From NCBI GenBank assembly GCA_019419555.1, contig DXZR01000013.1:1-54768 (forward strand): a stretch of DNA of 54,768 bases, written 5' to 3'. This stretch comes from Collinsella sp. GTDB taxonomy: Bacteria; Actinomycetota; Coriobacteriia; Coriobacteriales; Coriobacteriaceae. The translations under genes and the position numbers were made by a program. The notes beneath the pieces are model-generated. The model was not told where the DNA came from, did no database searches, and saw nothing but the letters and a program-made list of their open reading frames with translations. How positions within the stretch are numbered: position 1 is the first letter of the stretch; every line of letters begins with the position of its first letter. Shown piece by piece: positions 23,805-32,671 of this stretch.

Positions 23805-24947
23805 GTGGTTAAGGCACTCAAAATTGAGATATTCCTGCTATGCATGATTGTTCTTATCGGGCTTGCCGCACGAAGCCGCCGCTCCTTGTTCTCGAGCACC
23901 CAGCAGCTTCTGTTTAGCATGCTGGGCTACACGTCTGCAGCCTACATTTTCTTCGATATGATCTGGACGCTCTCGGACGGCGTGAGCACTCCTGTAGGCA
24001 TCACGGCCAACTGGATTTCCAACGCGGTCTCGTTTTCGCTGTTCGCCATCGCGTGCCTCATTTGGTTTTTCTATTCCGAGACAGTGCAGGGCTCACGCCT
24101 TTTGACCGCGCGCTATAGGGTGGCGCTCGTGACGTTGCCAACCGTATTGGTGGTCGTGCTGGCATTTACCAGCTACTGGACGCACACTATGTTCTATATC
24201 GATGCACAGGGCGTATATCGTCGCGGAGCGCTTTATATGATTCAGCCTATCGTTAGCTACTGCTACATCATATATACGTCTTTGCATGCCTTTATTCAGA
24301 CTCGAAAAGTCGAAAGTCTGCAAAAGAAGGCCATTTATCGCACCCTCGCCTTTTTTGCGGTTCCCGCTCTGGTGGGCGGTACCTTCCAGGTTTTGTTTTC
24401 GGTACCGGGCCTTTGTGTCGGTATAACGCTGAGCATCCTGCTGCTCTACATCATCTACCAGGAGCAGCTGATCTCGACCGACCCGTTGACTGGCCTCAAC
24501 AATCGCAACCGTTTTGAGACCTATATGCTGTCGCTCTTTTCAAATGTGGATCAGGCCGAAGATGTATATCTGCTTATGATGGACGCTGACGGCTTTAAGC
24601 AGATTAACGACCGGTATGGACATGTTGAGGGCGATCATGCCCTCCAGGTCATATCTGCTACGCTCAAAGAGGTCTGCTCGGCGTCTGGTGGCTTTATCGC
24701 ACGTTATGGCGGCGATGAGTTTGTGGTGCTTCAAAAGGCGACGGCGGAGCAGGACATCATGTGTCTGTGCGCGGCAATCAGCGACGAGCTCGCGCGCGCC
24801 GAGGTCCCGTATCTGTTGCGGATGTCCATCGGCTACGCACGGGTTGGTGATGGCGTCGATACCTGGCAAGACTTGCTTCGCGCTGCCGACGCGGAGCTTT
24901 ACCGCGTAAAGCGCGAGAAGAAGAAAGCCGGCGTCCAGATACGCTAG
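23805..24947 (+). CDS. membrane GGDEF-domain diguanylate cyclase
   Basis: About 380 residues. The N-terminal half has six to seven membrane helices; the C-terminal 170 residues are a GGDEF domain starting STDPLTGLNNRNRFE, with MMDADGFKQINDRYGHVEGD for the metal and substrate loop and an intact RYGGDEF active site. It should synthesise cyclic di-GMP in response to a membrane signal. There is no obvious I-site RxxD. The start is uncertain: GTG at 23805 follows GGATGG, while TTG at 23787 in the same frame has no Shine-Dalgarno. No EAL partner lies nearby. Confidence 0.82.
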   Translation: MVKALKIEIFLLCMIVLIGLAARSRRSLFSSTQQLLFSMLGYTSAAYIFFDMIWTLSDGVSTPVGITANWISNAVSFSLFAIACLIWFFYSETVQGSRLLTARYRVALVTLPTVLVVVLAFTSYWTHTMFYIDAQGVYRRGALYMIQPIVSYCYIIYTSLHAFIQTRKVESLQKKAIYRTLAFFAVPALVGGTFQVLFSVPGLCVGITLSILLLYIIYQEQLISTDPLTGLNNRNRFETYMLSLFSNVDQAEDVYLLMMDADGFKQINDRYGHVEGDHALQVISATLKEVCSASGGFIARYGGDEFVVLQKATAEQDIMCLCAAISDELARAEVPYLLRMSIGYARVGDGVDTWQDLLRAADAELYRVKREKKKAGVQIR

Positions 24948-24983
24948 AAAAAAAGGGCGAACGCTGGCGTGCGTTGCGGCCCT
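24948..24983 (-). terminator. intrinsic terminator of the DMT transporter gene
   Basis: On the minus strand AGGGC plus AACGC pair with GCGTT plus GCCCT (small bulge), loop ACGCCA, followed by seven T. It lies 66 bases past the stop at 25050. Confidence 0.6.
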
Positions 24984-25049
24984 CAGCTCACCGATGTACT
25001 CCATTAAGCTAAAGCATGTGAATCTCCTCTACTAAATAAGGGCGGTTCG

Positions 25050-25985
25050 CTAGGCTTTTTTGGGTTTGTTGACGATGATGATGCCGCCGCAGACCAACAG
25101 CAGGGCAACAAGTACGGTAACGGGGCTCGTGCCAGCGCCCTCGCCGAGCAGCAGTGCGCTCAACAGCACGCCAAAGACCGGGTTCATAAAGCCAAAGACC
25201 GAAACGCGGCTGACGGGGTTGACGGCGAGCAGGCGGGACCACAGCGAGTACGCGACGGCGGAAATGAGCGCCATATAAATGATGAGCGCGATGGCGGGGG
25301 CGATTTCGGTGGGGGAAAACGTGCCGCCCATCAAAAACCCGATTGCGGTAAGGACCACGCCACCGACTAAAAACTGCCAGCCGGCGAGCAAGACGCCGTC
25401 ATGCTCGCGCGAGAAGATGCCAATGAGGCAGGTCGACAGGGCGCCCGCAACAGTGGAAGCCAAGATAAATCCCTCGCCGTCGAGCGTAAAGCCAAAGGTG
25501 CCATCCGCGCCCGAAAGGTTGACGAGCGCGACGCCTGCAAAGCCCAGCACACAGCCAAGCACCTTGGGCGTATTGAGCCTCTCGGTGTGAAATGCCAAGG
25601 CGGCAAAGAGAATTGCGAGGAAGTTGGCGCTGGCCTCGATGATGGAACTCGACATGGCGCTGGCGCGCGAGAGTCCTAGGTAGAAAAAGAAGTACTGCCC
25701 GATAGTCTGGAAGAGTGACAAGACAAAGATGGGCTTGATGTCACGAGCCTGCGGAATGAGGGGGCGGCGTTGGGCCGCACTCATCCCAACGATAACCAGG
25801 GCGCCGGCAAGCGTGAAGCGCAAGCCCGCAAAGAGCAGCTGTGAGGCGCTATCGTGCGCGGGGATGCCAAAGAGCCCGTAACCGATCTTGATGCAGGGGA
25901 AAGCCGACCCCCAGAGCGCACAGCAGACGAGGCAGCCCAGGATGAGCCCGGGTAGGGTGGCGAGATACGGCTTGCGGCTTTCCAT
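25050..25985 (-). CDS. DMT-superfamily (EamA) transporter
   Basis: 311 residues with about ten membrane helices in two EamA repeats: CALWGSAFPCIKIGYGLFG in the first and AGALSTCLIGIFSREHDG onward in the second. It ends LLVCGGIIIVNKPKKA, as in this family of drug and metabolite exporters. The ATG at 25985 is set by AGGAAGGACATC; an upstream in-frame ATG at 26027 is in the purL terminator region and unlikely. The substrate is unknown. Confidence 0.85.
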   Translation of the reverse strand: MESRKPYLATLPGLILGCLVCCALWGSAFPCIKIGYGLFGIPAHDSASQLLFAGLRFTLAGALVIVGMSAAQRRPLIPQARDIKPIFVLSLFQTIGQYFFFYLGLSRASAMSSSIIEASANFLAILFAALAFHTERLNTPKVLGCVLGFAGVALVNLSGADGTFGFTLDGEGFILASTVAGALSTCLIGIFSREHDGVLLAGWQFLVGGVVLTAIGFLMGGTFSPTEIAPAIALIIYMALISAVAYSLWSRLLAVNPVSRVSVFGFMNPVFGVLLSALLLGEGAGTSPVTVLVALLLVCGGIIIVNKPKKA

Positions 25986-26011
25986 GATGTCCTTCCTGTA
26001 TGCGCGAAGCA

Positions 26012-26047
26012 AAAAAGAACCCGCCACCGGGTGTGCCGGTGGCGGGT
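26012..26047 (-). terminator. intrinsic terminator of purL
   Basis: An 11-bp perfect stem (ACCCGCCACCG at 26019-26029 with 26037-26047) and 7-base loop; on the minus strand it is followed by TCTTTTTTGC. It lies between the purL stop and the downstream DMT gene. Confidence 0.85.
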
Positions 26048-26083
26048 GTTGTTACCCGAGGGGATTGTACCCGATGGGACGCA

Positions 26084-29000
26084 TTAAGCGAAGTAGGCCA
26101 CGCCGCTCTCAAAGATCGGCATGAACTTATCGCCGGGGACATGCTCGGGCACGTTGCGGTACAGGTTGTCGCCACGACGCTCGGCATGGCCCATCTTGCC
26201 CAGGACGCGGCCGTCGGGGCTCGTGATGCCCTCGATGGCGAGTGCGGAGCCGTTGGGGTTGACGGAAAGGTCCATGCTGGGCTTGCCGTCCTCGCCCACG
26301 TACTGCGTGGCGACCTGGCCGTTGGCGATGAGCTGGGCGAGCACCTCGTCGCTGGCGACAAAGCGGCCCTCGCCGTGGCTGATGGCGACGGTGTAGGGGT
26401 CGTCCAGGCTGCACTGCGATAGCCACGGGGACAGGTTGGACGAGATGCGGGTGCGCACCAGACGGCTCTGATGGCGACCGATGGTGTTGAACGTCAGCGT
26501 GGGCGCATCGGGCGTGGCGTCGACGATGTCGCCGTAGGGCACCAGACCGAGCTTGATCAGGGCCTGGAAGCCGTTGCAGATGCCCAGCATCAGGCCGTCG
26601 CGGGCCTTGAGCAGGTCGCGGACTGCCTCGGTGACCTCGGGAGCGCGGAAGAACGCCGTGATGAACTTGGCGGAGCCATCGGGCTCGTCGCCGCCCGAGA
26701 AGCCGCCGGGGATCATGACGATCTGGCTTGCACGGATGCGGCGGGCAAGCTCGTGGGTGCTTTCGGCGACGGCCTCGGGCGTGAGGTTGTTGATCACGAA
26801 GGTGTCGGCCTCGGCGCCGGCGGCGCGGAAAGCGCGGGCGCTATCGTACTCGCAGTTGTTGCCGGGGAACACGGGGATTACCACGCGCGGGCGGGCGATC
26901 TTGGCGCCGCTGTACACGTGGATATCCTTGGCACGGAAGTCGATGGTCTCGACCTTGGCAGTCTCGCCGGCGCTGCGGTAGGCAAAGACGCCCTCGATGC
27001 CGCTCTCCCAGGCCTCCTGGAGCTCGGCGAGCTCGATGACCTCGGAGCCGGTGTCGATGACATAGCCCTCGACGGTGGTGCCCAGGGGCTCGACGACAAC
27101 GCCGTCGGCGATCTCGGGCAGCTCGGCATCCTCGGCGAGCTCGACGATAAAGCTGCCGTAAAGCGGGGTGAAGAGGCTCTCCACGTCTACATCCTCGGCA
27201 AGCTCGATACCGATCTGGTTACCGACGCACATCTTAAAGAGGCTCTCGGCGCCGCAGCCGTAGCCGGGCGTGGAGACGGCCAGGGCGTCGCCGGTGGCGG
27301 TGAGCGCCTCGACGGCGTCAAATGCGGCGAGCAGCTGCTGGGCATCGGGGCGGTAGTCCTCGCCATAGGTGGCGGGGGCGACACGGACGACGCGATGCGT
27401 GAGACCCTTGAACTCGGGGGAGACAGCGCGGTCCGCCTTGCCAACGGCGACAGCGAAGCTGATCAGGGTCGGCGGAACGTTGAGCTCGCCGGCTTCGTCT
27501 TCAAACGAGCCACTCATGGAATCCTTGCCGCCGATGGCGCCGGCACCCAGGTCGACCTGGGCCATAAGGGCGCCCAGGACGGCTGCCATGGGCTTGCCCC
27601 AACGCTCGGCCTCGGTGCGCAGACGCTCAAAGTACTCCTGGAAGGAGAGATAGGCGCGCTTGTGCTCAAAGCCGGCGGCCACGAGCTTGGCGATGGACTC
27701 GACCACGGACAGGTAGGCGCCCGCAAACTGGTCGGCCTCCATCAGATAGGGGTTGAAGCCCCATGCCATAGCGCTCGCCGTGGTGGTCTCGCCGTCCACG
27801 GGGAACTTGGCGACCATGGCCGAGCTTGGGGTGAGCTGCGTCTTGCCGCCAAAGGGCATGAGCACGGTCGCGGCGCCGATGGTGGAGTCAAAGCGCTCGG
27901 AAAGACCCTTGTTGGAGGCGACGTTAAGGTCGGTGACGAGCGAGGTCATGCGCTCGGCAAGCGTGGTGCCGGCCCAGCTGGGCTGCCACACGCTGCGGGC
28001 GCAGACGTGGGCGACCTGGTGCTTGGGCGCACCGTTGGAATTGAGGAACTCGCGGGACAGATCGACGATGGCGACGCCGTTCCAGGCCATGCGCATGCGC
28101 GGCTCGGCGGTAACCTCGGCGATGACGGTTGCCTCCAGGTTCTCCTCGGCGGCGTAGCCCATGAACTCCTCGACGTCACCGTCGGCGACGGCGCAGGCCA
28201 TGCGCTCCTGGGACTCGGAAATGGCGAGCTCGGTGCCGTCCAAGCCGTCGTACTTCTTGGTCACGGTATCAAGGTCGACATACAGGCCGTCGGCAAGCTC
28301 GCCCACGGCGACCGAGACGCCGCCGGCGCCAAAGTCGTTGCAGCGCTTGATCAGACGGCAGGCATCGCCGCGGCGGAACAGACGCTGCAGTTTGCGCTCG
28401 ACCGGGGCGTTGCCCTTCTGGACTTCGGCACCCGAGGTCTCGATGGACTCGGTGTTCTGGGTCTTGGAGGAGCCGGTGGCGCCACCGATGCCGTCACGGC
28501 CGGTGCGGCCACCCAGCAGGATGATCTTGTCGGTGGGGGCGGGGCACTCGCGACGAACGTGGTTTGCCGGGGTGGCGCCCACGACGGCGCCGACCTCCAT
28601 GCGCTTGGCCACGTAACCGGGGTGATAGAGCTCGTTGACCTGGCCGGTGGCAAGGCCAATCTGGTTGCCATAGCTGGAGTAGCCGGCGGCAGCGGTGGTT
28701 ACGAGCTTGCGCTGCGGCAACTTGCCCTCGAGCGTCTCGGAAACCGGGACGGTGGGGTCGCCGGCGCCGGTGACACGCATGGCCTGGTACACATAGCTGC
28801 GGCCCGAGAGCGGGTCGCGGATGGCGCCGCCCACGCAGGTGGCGGCACCGCCGAAGGGCTCGATCTCGGTCGGGTGGTTATGGGTCTCGTTCTTAAAGAG
28901 GAACAGCCAGTCCTGGTCCTCGCCGTCGACATCGACCTTCACCTTGACGGTGCAGGCGTTGATCTCCTCGGATTCGTCGACATCGGTCATGACGCCGGTC

Positions 29001-29830
29001 TTCTTGAGGTACTTGGCGCCGATGGTGCCCATGTCCATGAGGCAGACGGGCTTGGCGTCGCGACCGAGCTCGTGGCGCATCTCCATGTAGCGGTCGAAGG
29101 CCTGCTGCACCACGGCGTCGTCGATCGTCACGTCATCTAGGACGGTGCCGAAGGTGGTGTGGCGGCAGTGGTCGGACCAGTAGGTGTCGATCACGCGGAT
29201 CTCGGTGATGGTGGGGTCGCGGTCCTCATCGCGGAAGTACTGCTGGCAGAAGGCGATGTCCGCCTCGTCCATAGCAAGACCGCGATCGGCGATGAAGACG
29301 GCAAGGCCGGCCTCATCGAGCTCGCGGAAGCCGTCGAGCACTTCGACGGGCTGGGGCTCGGGGGTCTCCATGTACAGCGTCTCGGGCAAGTCGAGCGAGG
29401 CGATGCGCGCCTCGACGGGGTTCACCACGTAGTGCTTGATGGCCTTGATGGCGGCTTCGTCCAGAGCGCCCGAGATCATATAGACCTTGGCGGAGCGCAC
29501 GGCGGGGCGCTCGCCCTGGCTGATGAGCTGCACGCACTCGCTGGCGGAGTCGGCGCGCTGGTCAAACTGGCCAGGCAGGAATTCGACGGCAAAGACGGCG
29601 CCATCGCTTGCGGGGAGCTCGTCGTAGGTCACATCGACCTGGGGCTCGCTAAAGACGGTCGGCACGCAGGAGCGGAAAAGCTCCTCGTCGATGCCCTCGA
29701 CGTCGTAGCGGTTGATGATCCTCAGGGCCTCGATGCCCTTGATGCCGAGAATCTCGGTCAGCTCGCCCTTGAGCTGCTGAGCCTCGACGTCGAACCCGGG
29801 TTTCTTCTCCACGTAGATACGAGAGACCAT
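26084..29830 (-). CDS. purL: phosphoribosylformylglycinamidine synthase, single-chain
   Basis: 1248 residues, the long form in which synthetase and glutaminase are one chain. FGAM synthase uses ATP and glutamine in the fourth step of purine synthesis. Visible are the N-terminal PurS-like region, DTYWSDHCRHTTFGT, KNETHNHPTEIEPFGGAATCVGG, GAGGVSVAVGELADG, and the C-terminal class I glutaminase with the nucleophile in LGICNGFQAL (about 1082) and ISHGEGRF. The ATG at 29830 follows AGGAAGGCAGGAACCA. It is monocistronic as far as seen, with an intrinsic terminator downstream. No PurR-type operator could be named. Confidence 0.95.
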   Translation of the reverse strand: MVSRIYVEKKPGFDVEAQQLKGELTEILGIKGIEALRIINRYDVEGIDEELFRSCVPTVFSEPQVDVTYDELPASDGAVFAVEFLPGQFDQRADSASECVQLISQGERPAVRSAKVYMISGALDEAAIKAIKHYVVNPVEARIASLDLPETLYMETPEPQPVEVLDGFRELDEAGLAVFIADRGLAMDEADIAFCQQYFRDEDRDPTITEIRVIDTYWSDHCRHTTFGTVLDDVTIDDAVVQQAFDRYMEMRHELGRDAKPVCLMDMGTIGAKYLKKTGVMTDVDESEEINACTVKVKVDVDGEDQDWLFLFKNETHNHPTEIEPFGGAATCVGGAIRDPLSGRSYVYQAMRVTGAGDPTVPVSETLEGKLPQRKLVTTAAAGYSSYGNQIGLATGQVNELYHPGYVAKRMEVGAVVGATPANHVRRECPAPTDKIILLGGRTGRDGIGGATGSSKTQNTESIETSGAEVQKGNAPVERKLQRLFRRGDACRLIKRCNDFGAGGVSVAVGELADGLYVDLDTVTKKYDGLDGTELAISESQERMACAVADGDVEEFMGYAAEENLEATVIAEVTAEPRMRMAWNGVAIVDLSREFLNSNGAPKHQVAHVCARSVWQPSWAGTTLAERMTSLVTDLNVASNKGLSERFDSTIGAATVLMPFGGKTQLTPSSAMVAKFPVDGETTTASAMAWGFNPYLMEADQFAGAYLSVVESIAKLVAAGFEHKRAYLSFQEYFERLRTEAERWGKPMAAVLGALMAQVDLGAGAIGGKDSMSGSFEDEAGELNVPPTLISFAVAVGKADRAVSPEFKGLTHRVVRVAPATYGEDYRPDAQQLLAAFDAVEALTATGDALAVSTPGYGCGAESLFKMCVGNQIGIELAEDVDVESLFTPLYGSFIVELAEDAELPEIADGVVVEPLGTTVEGYVIDTGSEVIELAELQEAWESGIEGVFAYRSAGETAKVETIDFRAKDIHVYSGAKIARPRVVIPVFPGNNCEYDSARAFRAAGAEADTFVINNLTPEAVAESTHELARRIRASQIVMIPGGFSGGDEPDGSAKFITAFFRAPEVTEAVRDLLKARDGLMLGICNGFQALIKLGLVPYGDIVDATPDAPTLTFNTIGRHQSRLVRTRISSNLSPWLSQCSLDDPYTVAISHGEGRFVASDEVLAQLIANGQVATQYVGEDGKPSMDLSVNPNGSALAIEGITSPDGRVLGKMGHAERRGDNLYRNVPEHVPGDKFMPIFESGVAYFA

Positions 29831-30014
29831 TGGTTCCTGCCTTCCTGATCGGTTGGGCGTACGGTACGGTATGCGGCAGCGGTCGGTTTACGGGGCAAGC
29901 CTCGCGGTCGCCTTGAGCCACATGTTTGTAAACCTCACTATGATACGACAGCTCGCGGCGCGTTGAGGACGGCGAGGGTGCTACAGTGAAGCGCAAACAA
30001 GAGAAAGGCATCAC

Positions 30015-31577
30015 ATGGCATTCGTTTCGCTCGCCATCATCGCACTCGTGGCCTTCGCAAGCCCCTTCATCGCCTCGGCGATTCCCGGAAAACCCGTTCC
30101 CGAGACCGTCTTTTTGCTCGTGCTCGGCGCGGTGCTGGGACCCCATATGCTCGGCGTCATCCATGTAGATGCCGAGGTCTCGCTTGTGTCCGAGCTCGGC
30201 CTGGCCTTTTTGTTCCTGCTTGCCGGCTTTGAGATCGACCCCAAGAGCATTACGGGCGTCGAGGGGCGCTACGGCTTGGCGACGTGGGTCGTCACGTTTG
30301 GTATCGCCTGGCTTGCCGTGCGCTTTACCCCGTGGTTCTCGGTCAGTCATTTCGACGGCATCGCCGTGACGCTTGCCCTCACTTCTACGGCGCTCGGCAC
30401 GCTCGTGCCCATCATGCGTGAGCGCTCGCTCACCGGCACGCGTGTGGGCGACTCGATTCTCGCGTATGGCACTTGGGGCGAGCTCGGTCCCGTGCTCGCC
30501 ATGTCGGTGCTGCTGTCTGCTCGCACTGGCATCCAAACGCTCGTAATCCTTGGCTTGTTTGCGGTGGTTTGCGTGTTGCTGGCCGTGGTCCCAAGCCGCT
30601 CCAAGCGCGTCGGCAGCCGCTTCTTTGCGTTTGTCGAGGAGCGTGCCGATACCACGTCGCAGACCTTCGTGCGCCTGACGGTGCTCATCCTGGTCACGCT
30701 CGTGGCGTTCTCGGCCGTCTTTGATCTCGACATCGTGTTGGGTTCTTTTGCCGCCGGCTTTGTCCTGCGCTATATCATCCCCGAGGGCAACCATACGCTC
30801 GAGACCAAGCTCGACGGCCTGGCCTACGGCTTTTTGATTCCGGTGTTCTTTACCGTATCGGGCGCAAAGATCGACCTGACGGCCGTGGCGTCACGCCCCG
30901 GGCTGCTCGCGGGCTTTATCGTGGCGTTGCTTATCATTCGCGCCGTGCCCATTCTCATCTCTATGAGCATTTGTCCTGCGACGCGCGATGTGTCGGCGTA
31001 TGGTCGCATTACCGTGGCCCTGTACTGCACCACGGCCCTGCCGATCATCGTTGCCGTGACGAGCGTTGCCGTCAACGCGGGCGCGCTGTCGCAAGATATT
31101 GCGTCGGTCATGGTTGCCGCCGGTGCCATCACGGTGTTCTTGATGCCATTGCTCGCGCAGCTCTTCTACCGCGTGGTCGATGCCGCGCCGGTCGCCGCCG
31201 TGGCAGAGGTTGCCGAGCATCCATCCGATGCGCTTGACATCCTGCGCGCCCATCACGATTTGGCGAGCCTGCTCGCACGCGAGCACGAGCTGCTGACCTC
31301 ACATGGCCATGGTCGCGTATTCGAGGGCCTGCCTACGCTCGATACGATTGCCGAGCGTCTTTCCGCCGAGGCGGCGAGCGGCCACATCGATGCCCGCATC
31401 GTGGACGCGGCGCGTCTTCTTGCCGATAAGACCTATGGTGATGAGGTTGACCCGTCCGAGCTGACTCCGCGTGAGCGCCGCCGCCTTGAGCGCGCCAAGC
31501 TCGCCGTACACGAATACCGCCGCCGCATGCTGGAGCTCTACGCGCGCGATGAAGCCCAGGACGACGACGGCAAGTAG
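30015..31577 (+). CDS. CPA2-family cation:proton antiporter
   Basis: 520 residues. About twelve membrane helices in the first 390 residues, with LGAVLGPHMLGVIHVD, SELGLAFLFLLAGFEIDPKSI and ALTSTALGTLVPIMRE typical of KefB/NapA-type exchangers. The C-terminal 120 residues are soluble, helical and charged (LTPRERRRLERAKLAVHEYRRR), with no TrkA-type nucleotide domain. The ATG follows GAGAAAGGCATC. It is divergent from purL across 184 bases; a possible -10 (TATGAT) lies at about 29940. Confidence 0.85.
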   Translation: MAFVSLAIIALVAFASPFIASAIPGKPVPETVFLLVLGAVLGPHMLGVIHVDAEVSLVSELGLAFLFLLAGFEIDPKSITGVEGRYGLATWVVTFGIAWLAVRFTPWFSVSHFDGIAVTLALTSTALGTLVPIMRERSLTGTRVGDSILAYGTWGELGPVLAMSVLLSARTGIQTLVILGLFAVVCVLLAVVPSRSKRVGSRFFAFVEERADTTSQTFVRLTVLILVTLVAFSAVFDLDIVLGSFAAGFVLRYIIPEGNHTLETKLDGLAYGFLIPVFFTVSGAKIDLTAVASRPGLLAGFIVALLIIRAVPILISMSICPATRDVSAYGRITVALYCTTALPIIVAVTSVAVNAGALSQDIASVMVAAGAITVFLMPLLAQLFYRVVDAAPVAAVAEVAEHPSDALDILRAHHDLASLLAREHELLTSHGHGRVFEGLPTLDTIAERLSAEAASGHIDARIVDAARLLADKTYGDEVDPSELTPRERRRLERAKLAVHEYRRRMLELYARDEAQDDDGK

Positions 31578-31615
31578 CAAGGAATGTCGGGATACGGGTT
31601 CCGTCCAAATAATAG

Positions 31616-31656
31616 AAGGCGCGCTGCCTGCGGTTGATGCGGACAGCGCGCCTTTT
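31616..31656. terminator. bidirectional terminator between antiporter and SDR genes
   Basis: Stem AAGGCGCGCTG/CAGCGCGCCTT (11 bp, 31616-31626 with 31644-31654), 17-base loop, followed by TT on plus and CTATTATTT on minus. It serves the two convergent genes. Confidence 0.75.
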
Positions 31657-31698
31657 GCGTTGAACTCTGTTGAGGTTCGAAGCCGAAACTTTCGACCT

Positions 31699-32448
31699 TT
31701 AGGAGCGGGCTGCCCCGTCGACGGGGAGGATGGCGCCCGTGACATAGGAGGACATGTCGCTCGCAAGGAAAACGAAGGCGTTGGCAACGTCCTCGGGCTC
31801 GCCCATGCGACCGAGCGGAATAGTGGCGATGATGGGCTTGATGACCTCTTCGGGCAGGTTGGCGACCATATCGGTCTTGGTTACGCCTGGGGCAACGGCG
31901 TTGACGCGAATGCCCATGGGGGCGAGCTCGCGCGAGAGCGACTGGACCATGCCGTTGACGGCAAACTTAGACGTGGGGTAGCCGACGCCAGAGGGCTGGC
32001 CGTACTTGGCGACCATCGAGCTTGTGGTAGTGATGGTGCCGCCGTGGCCGGCCTCGGTCATGATCTTGGCGGCAGCCTGGTGACCGTTAAAGACGGCGAC
32101 GACGTTGAGGTCCATAACTTTGGCGAACTCCTCGGCTGTATAGTCCAAAAGGGGTGAGCGCTGGGAGATTCCGGCGTTGTTGACGACCGTATCGAGACCG
32201 CCCATATCGGCTGCAGCCTGGGTAAAGGCCTCGGTCACGGCTTCGAGTGAGGTGAGGTCGCAGGAGCGACCCCAGACCTTGGCGTCGGGATAGACGGCTG
32301 TCAGCTTCTCAACGGCCGCATCGGCGGTCTCCTGACGCGAGCCAAAGACGGTGACGGTGGCACCCTCCTCGATAAAGCGGCAGGCGATGGCATAGCCGAT
32401 ACCGCGCGTGCCTCCGGTGATGATTGCTTTCTTGCCCTCGAGCAACAT
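31699..32448 (-). CDS. short-chain dehydrogenase/reductase (FabG-like)
   Basis: 249 residues of the classical SDR fold: TGGTRGIGYAIA (cofactor glycines), NNAGISQ, catalytic Ser in TTTSSMVAKYGQPS, and the YPTSKFAV catalytic Tyr-Lys pair; the C-terminus SDMSSYVTGAILPVDGA is standard. The ATG at 32448 follows GGAGGCACC; about 40 in-frame upstream codons lack any start signal. It could be a 3-oxoacyl-ACP reductase or another alcohol dehydrogenase; with no fatty-acid genes nearby I leave the substrate open. Confidence 0.85.
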   Translation of the reverse strand: MLLEGKKAIITGGTRGIGYAIACRFIEEGATVTVFGSRQETADAAVEKLTAVYPDAKVWGRSCDLTSLEAVTEAFTQAAADMGGLDTVVNNAGISQRSPLLDYTAEEFAKVMDLNVVAVFNGHQAAAKIMTEAGHGGTITTTSSMVAKYGQPSGVGYPTSKFAVNGMVQSLSRELAPMGIRVNAVAPGVTKTDMVANLPEEVIKPIIATIPLGRMGEPEDVANAFVFLASDMSSYVTGAILPVDGAARS

Positions 32449-32600
32449 GGTGCCTCCATTCTTCGGGGGTGGACGTACGCAGCACAGGATAGCGGCGGAC
32501 AAAAGCAAACATGCCTGCTTATCGGTGAGCGGTATCCCTGGTTGACACCGAACGGTCAAATTGTTCAAACGCGGATCGCGTCAATGCGCCCCGAGCGTGC

Positions 32601-32640
32601 AAATAAAAGGGCTCCCGTCCAAGACCAGACGGGAGCCCTT
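32601..32640 (-). terminator. intrinsic terminator of hom
   Basis: A 13-bp perfect stem (AAGGGCTCCCGTC at 32607-32619 with 32628-32640), 8-base loop; on the minus strand followed by TTATTTGC. Confidence 0.85.
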
Positions 32641-32671
32641 CGAGCAAATGCGTTGTGGGGTGTAAACCGAA

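Noticed and set aside
26471..29140. 889-codon open frame on plus strand opposite purL
   Set aside because: It mirrors purL codon bias (a GC-rich antisense frame), has Gly/Ala/Asp-rich low-complexity translation, no Shine-Dalgarno and no recognisable domain.
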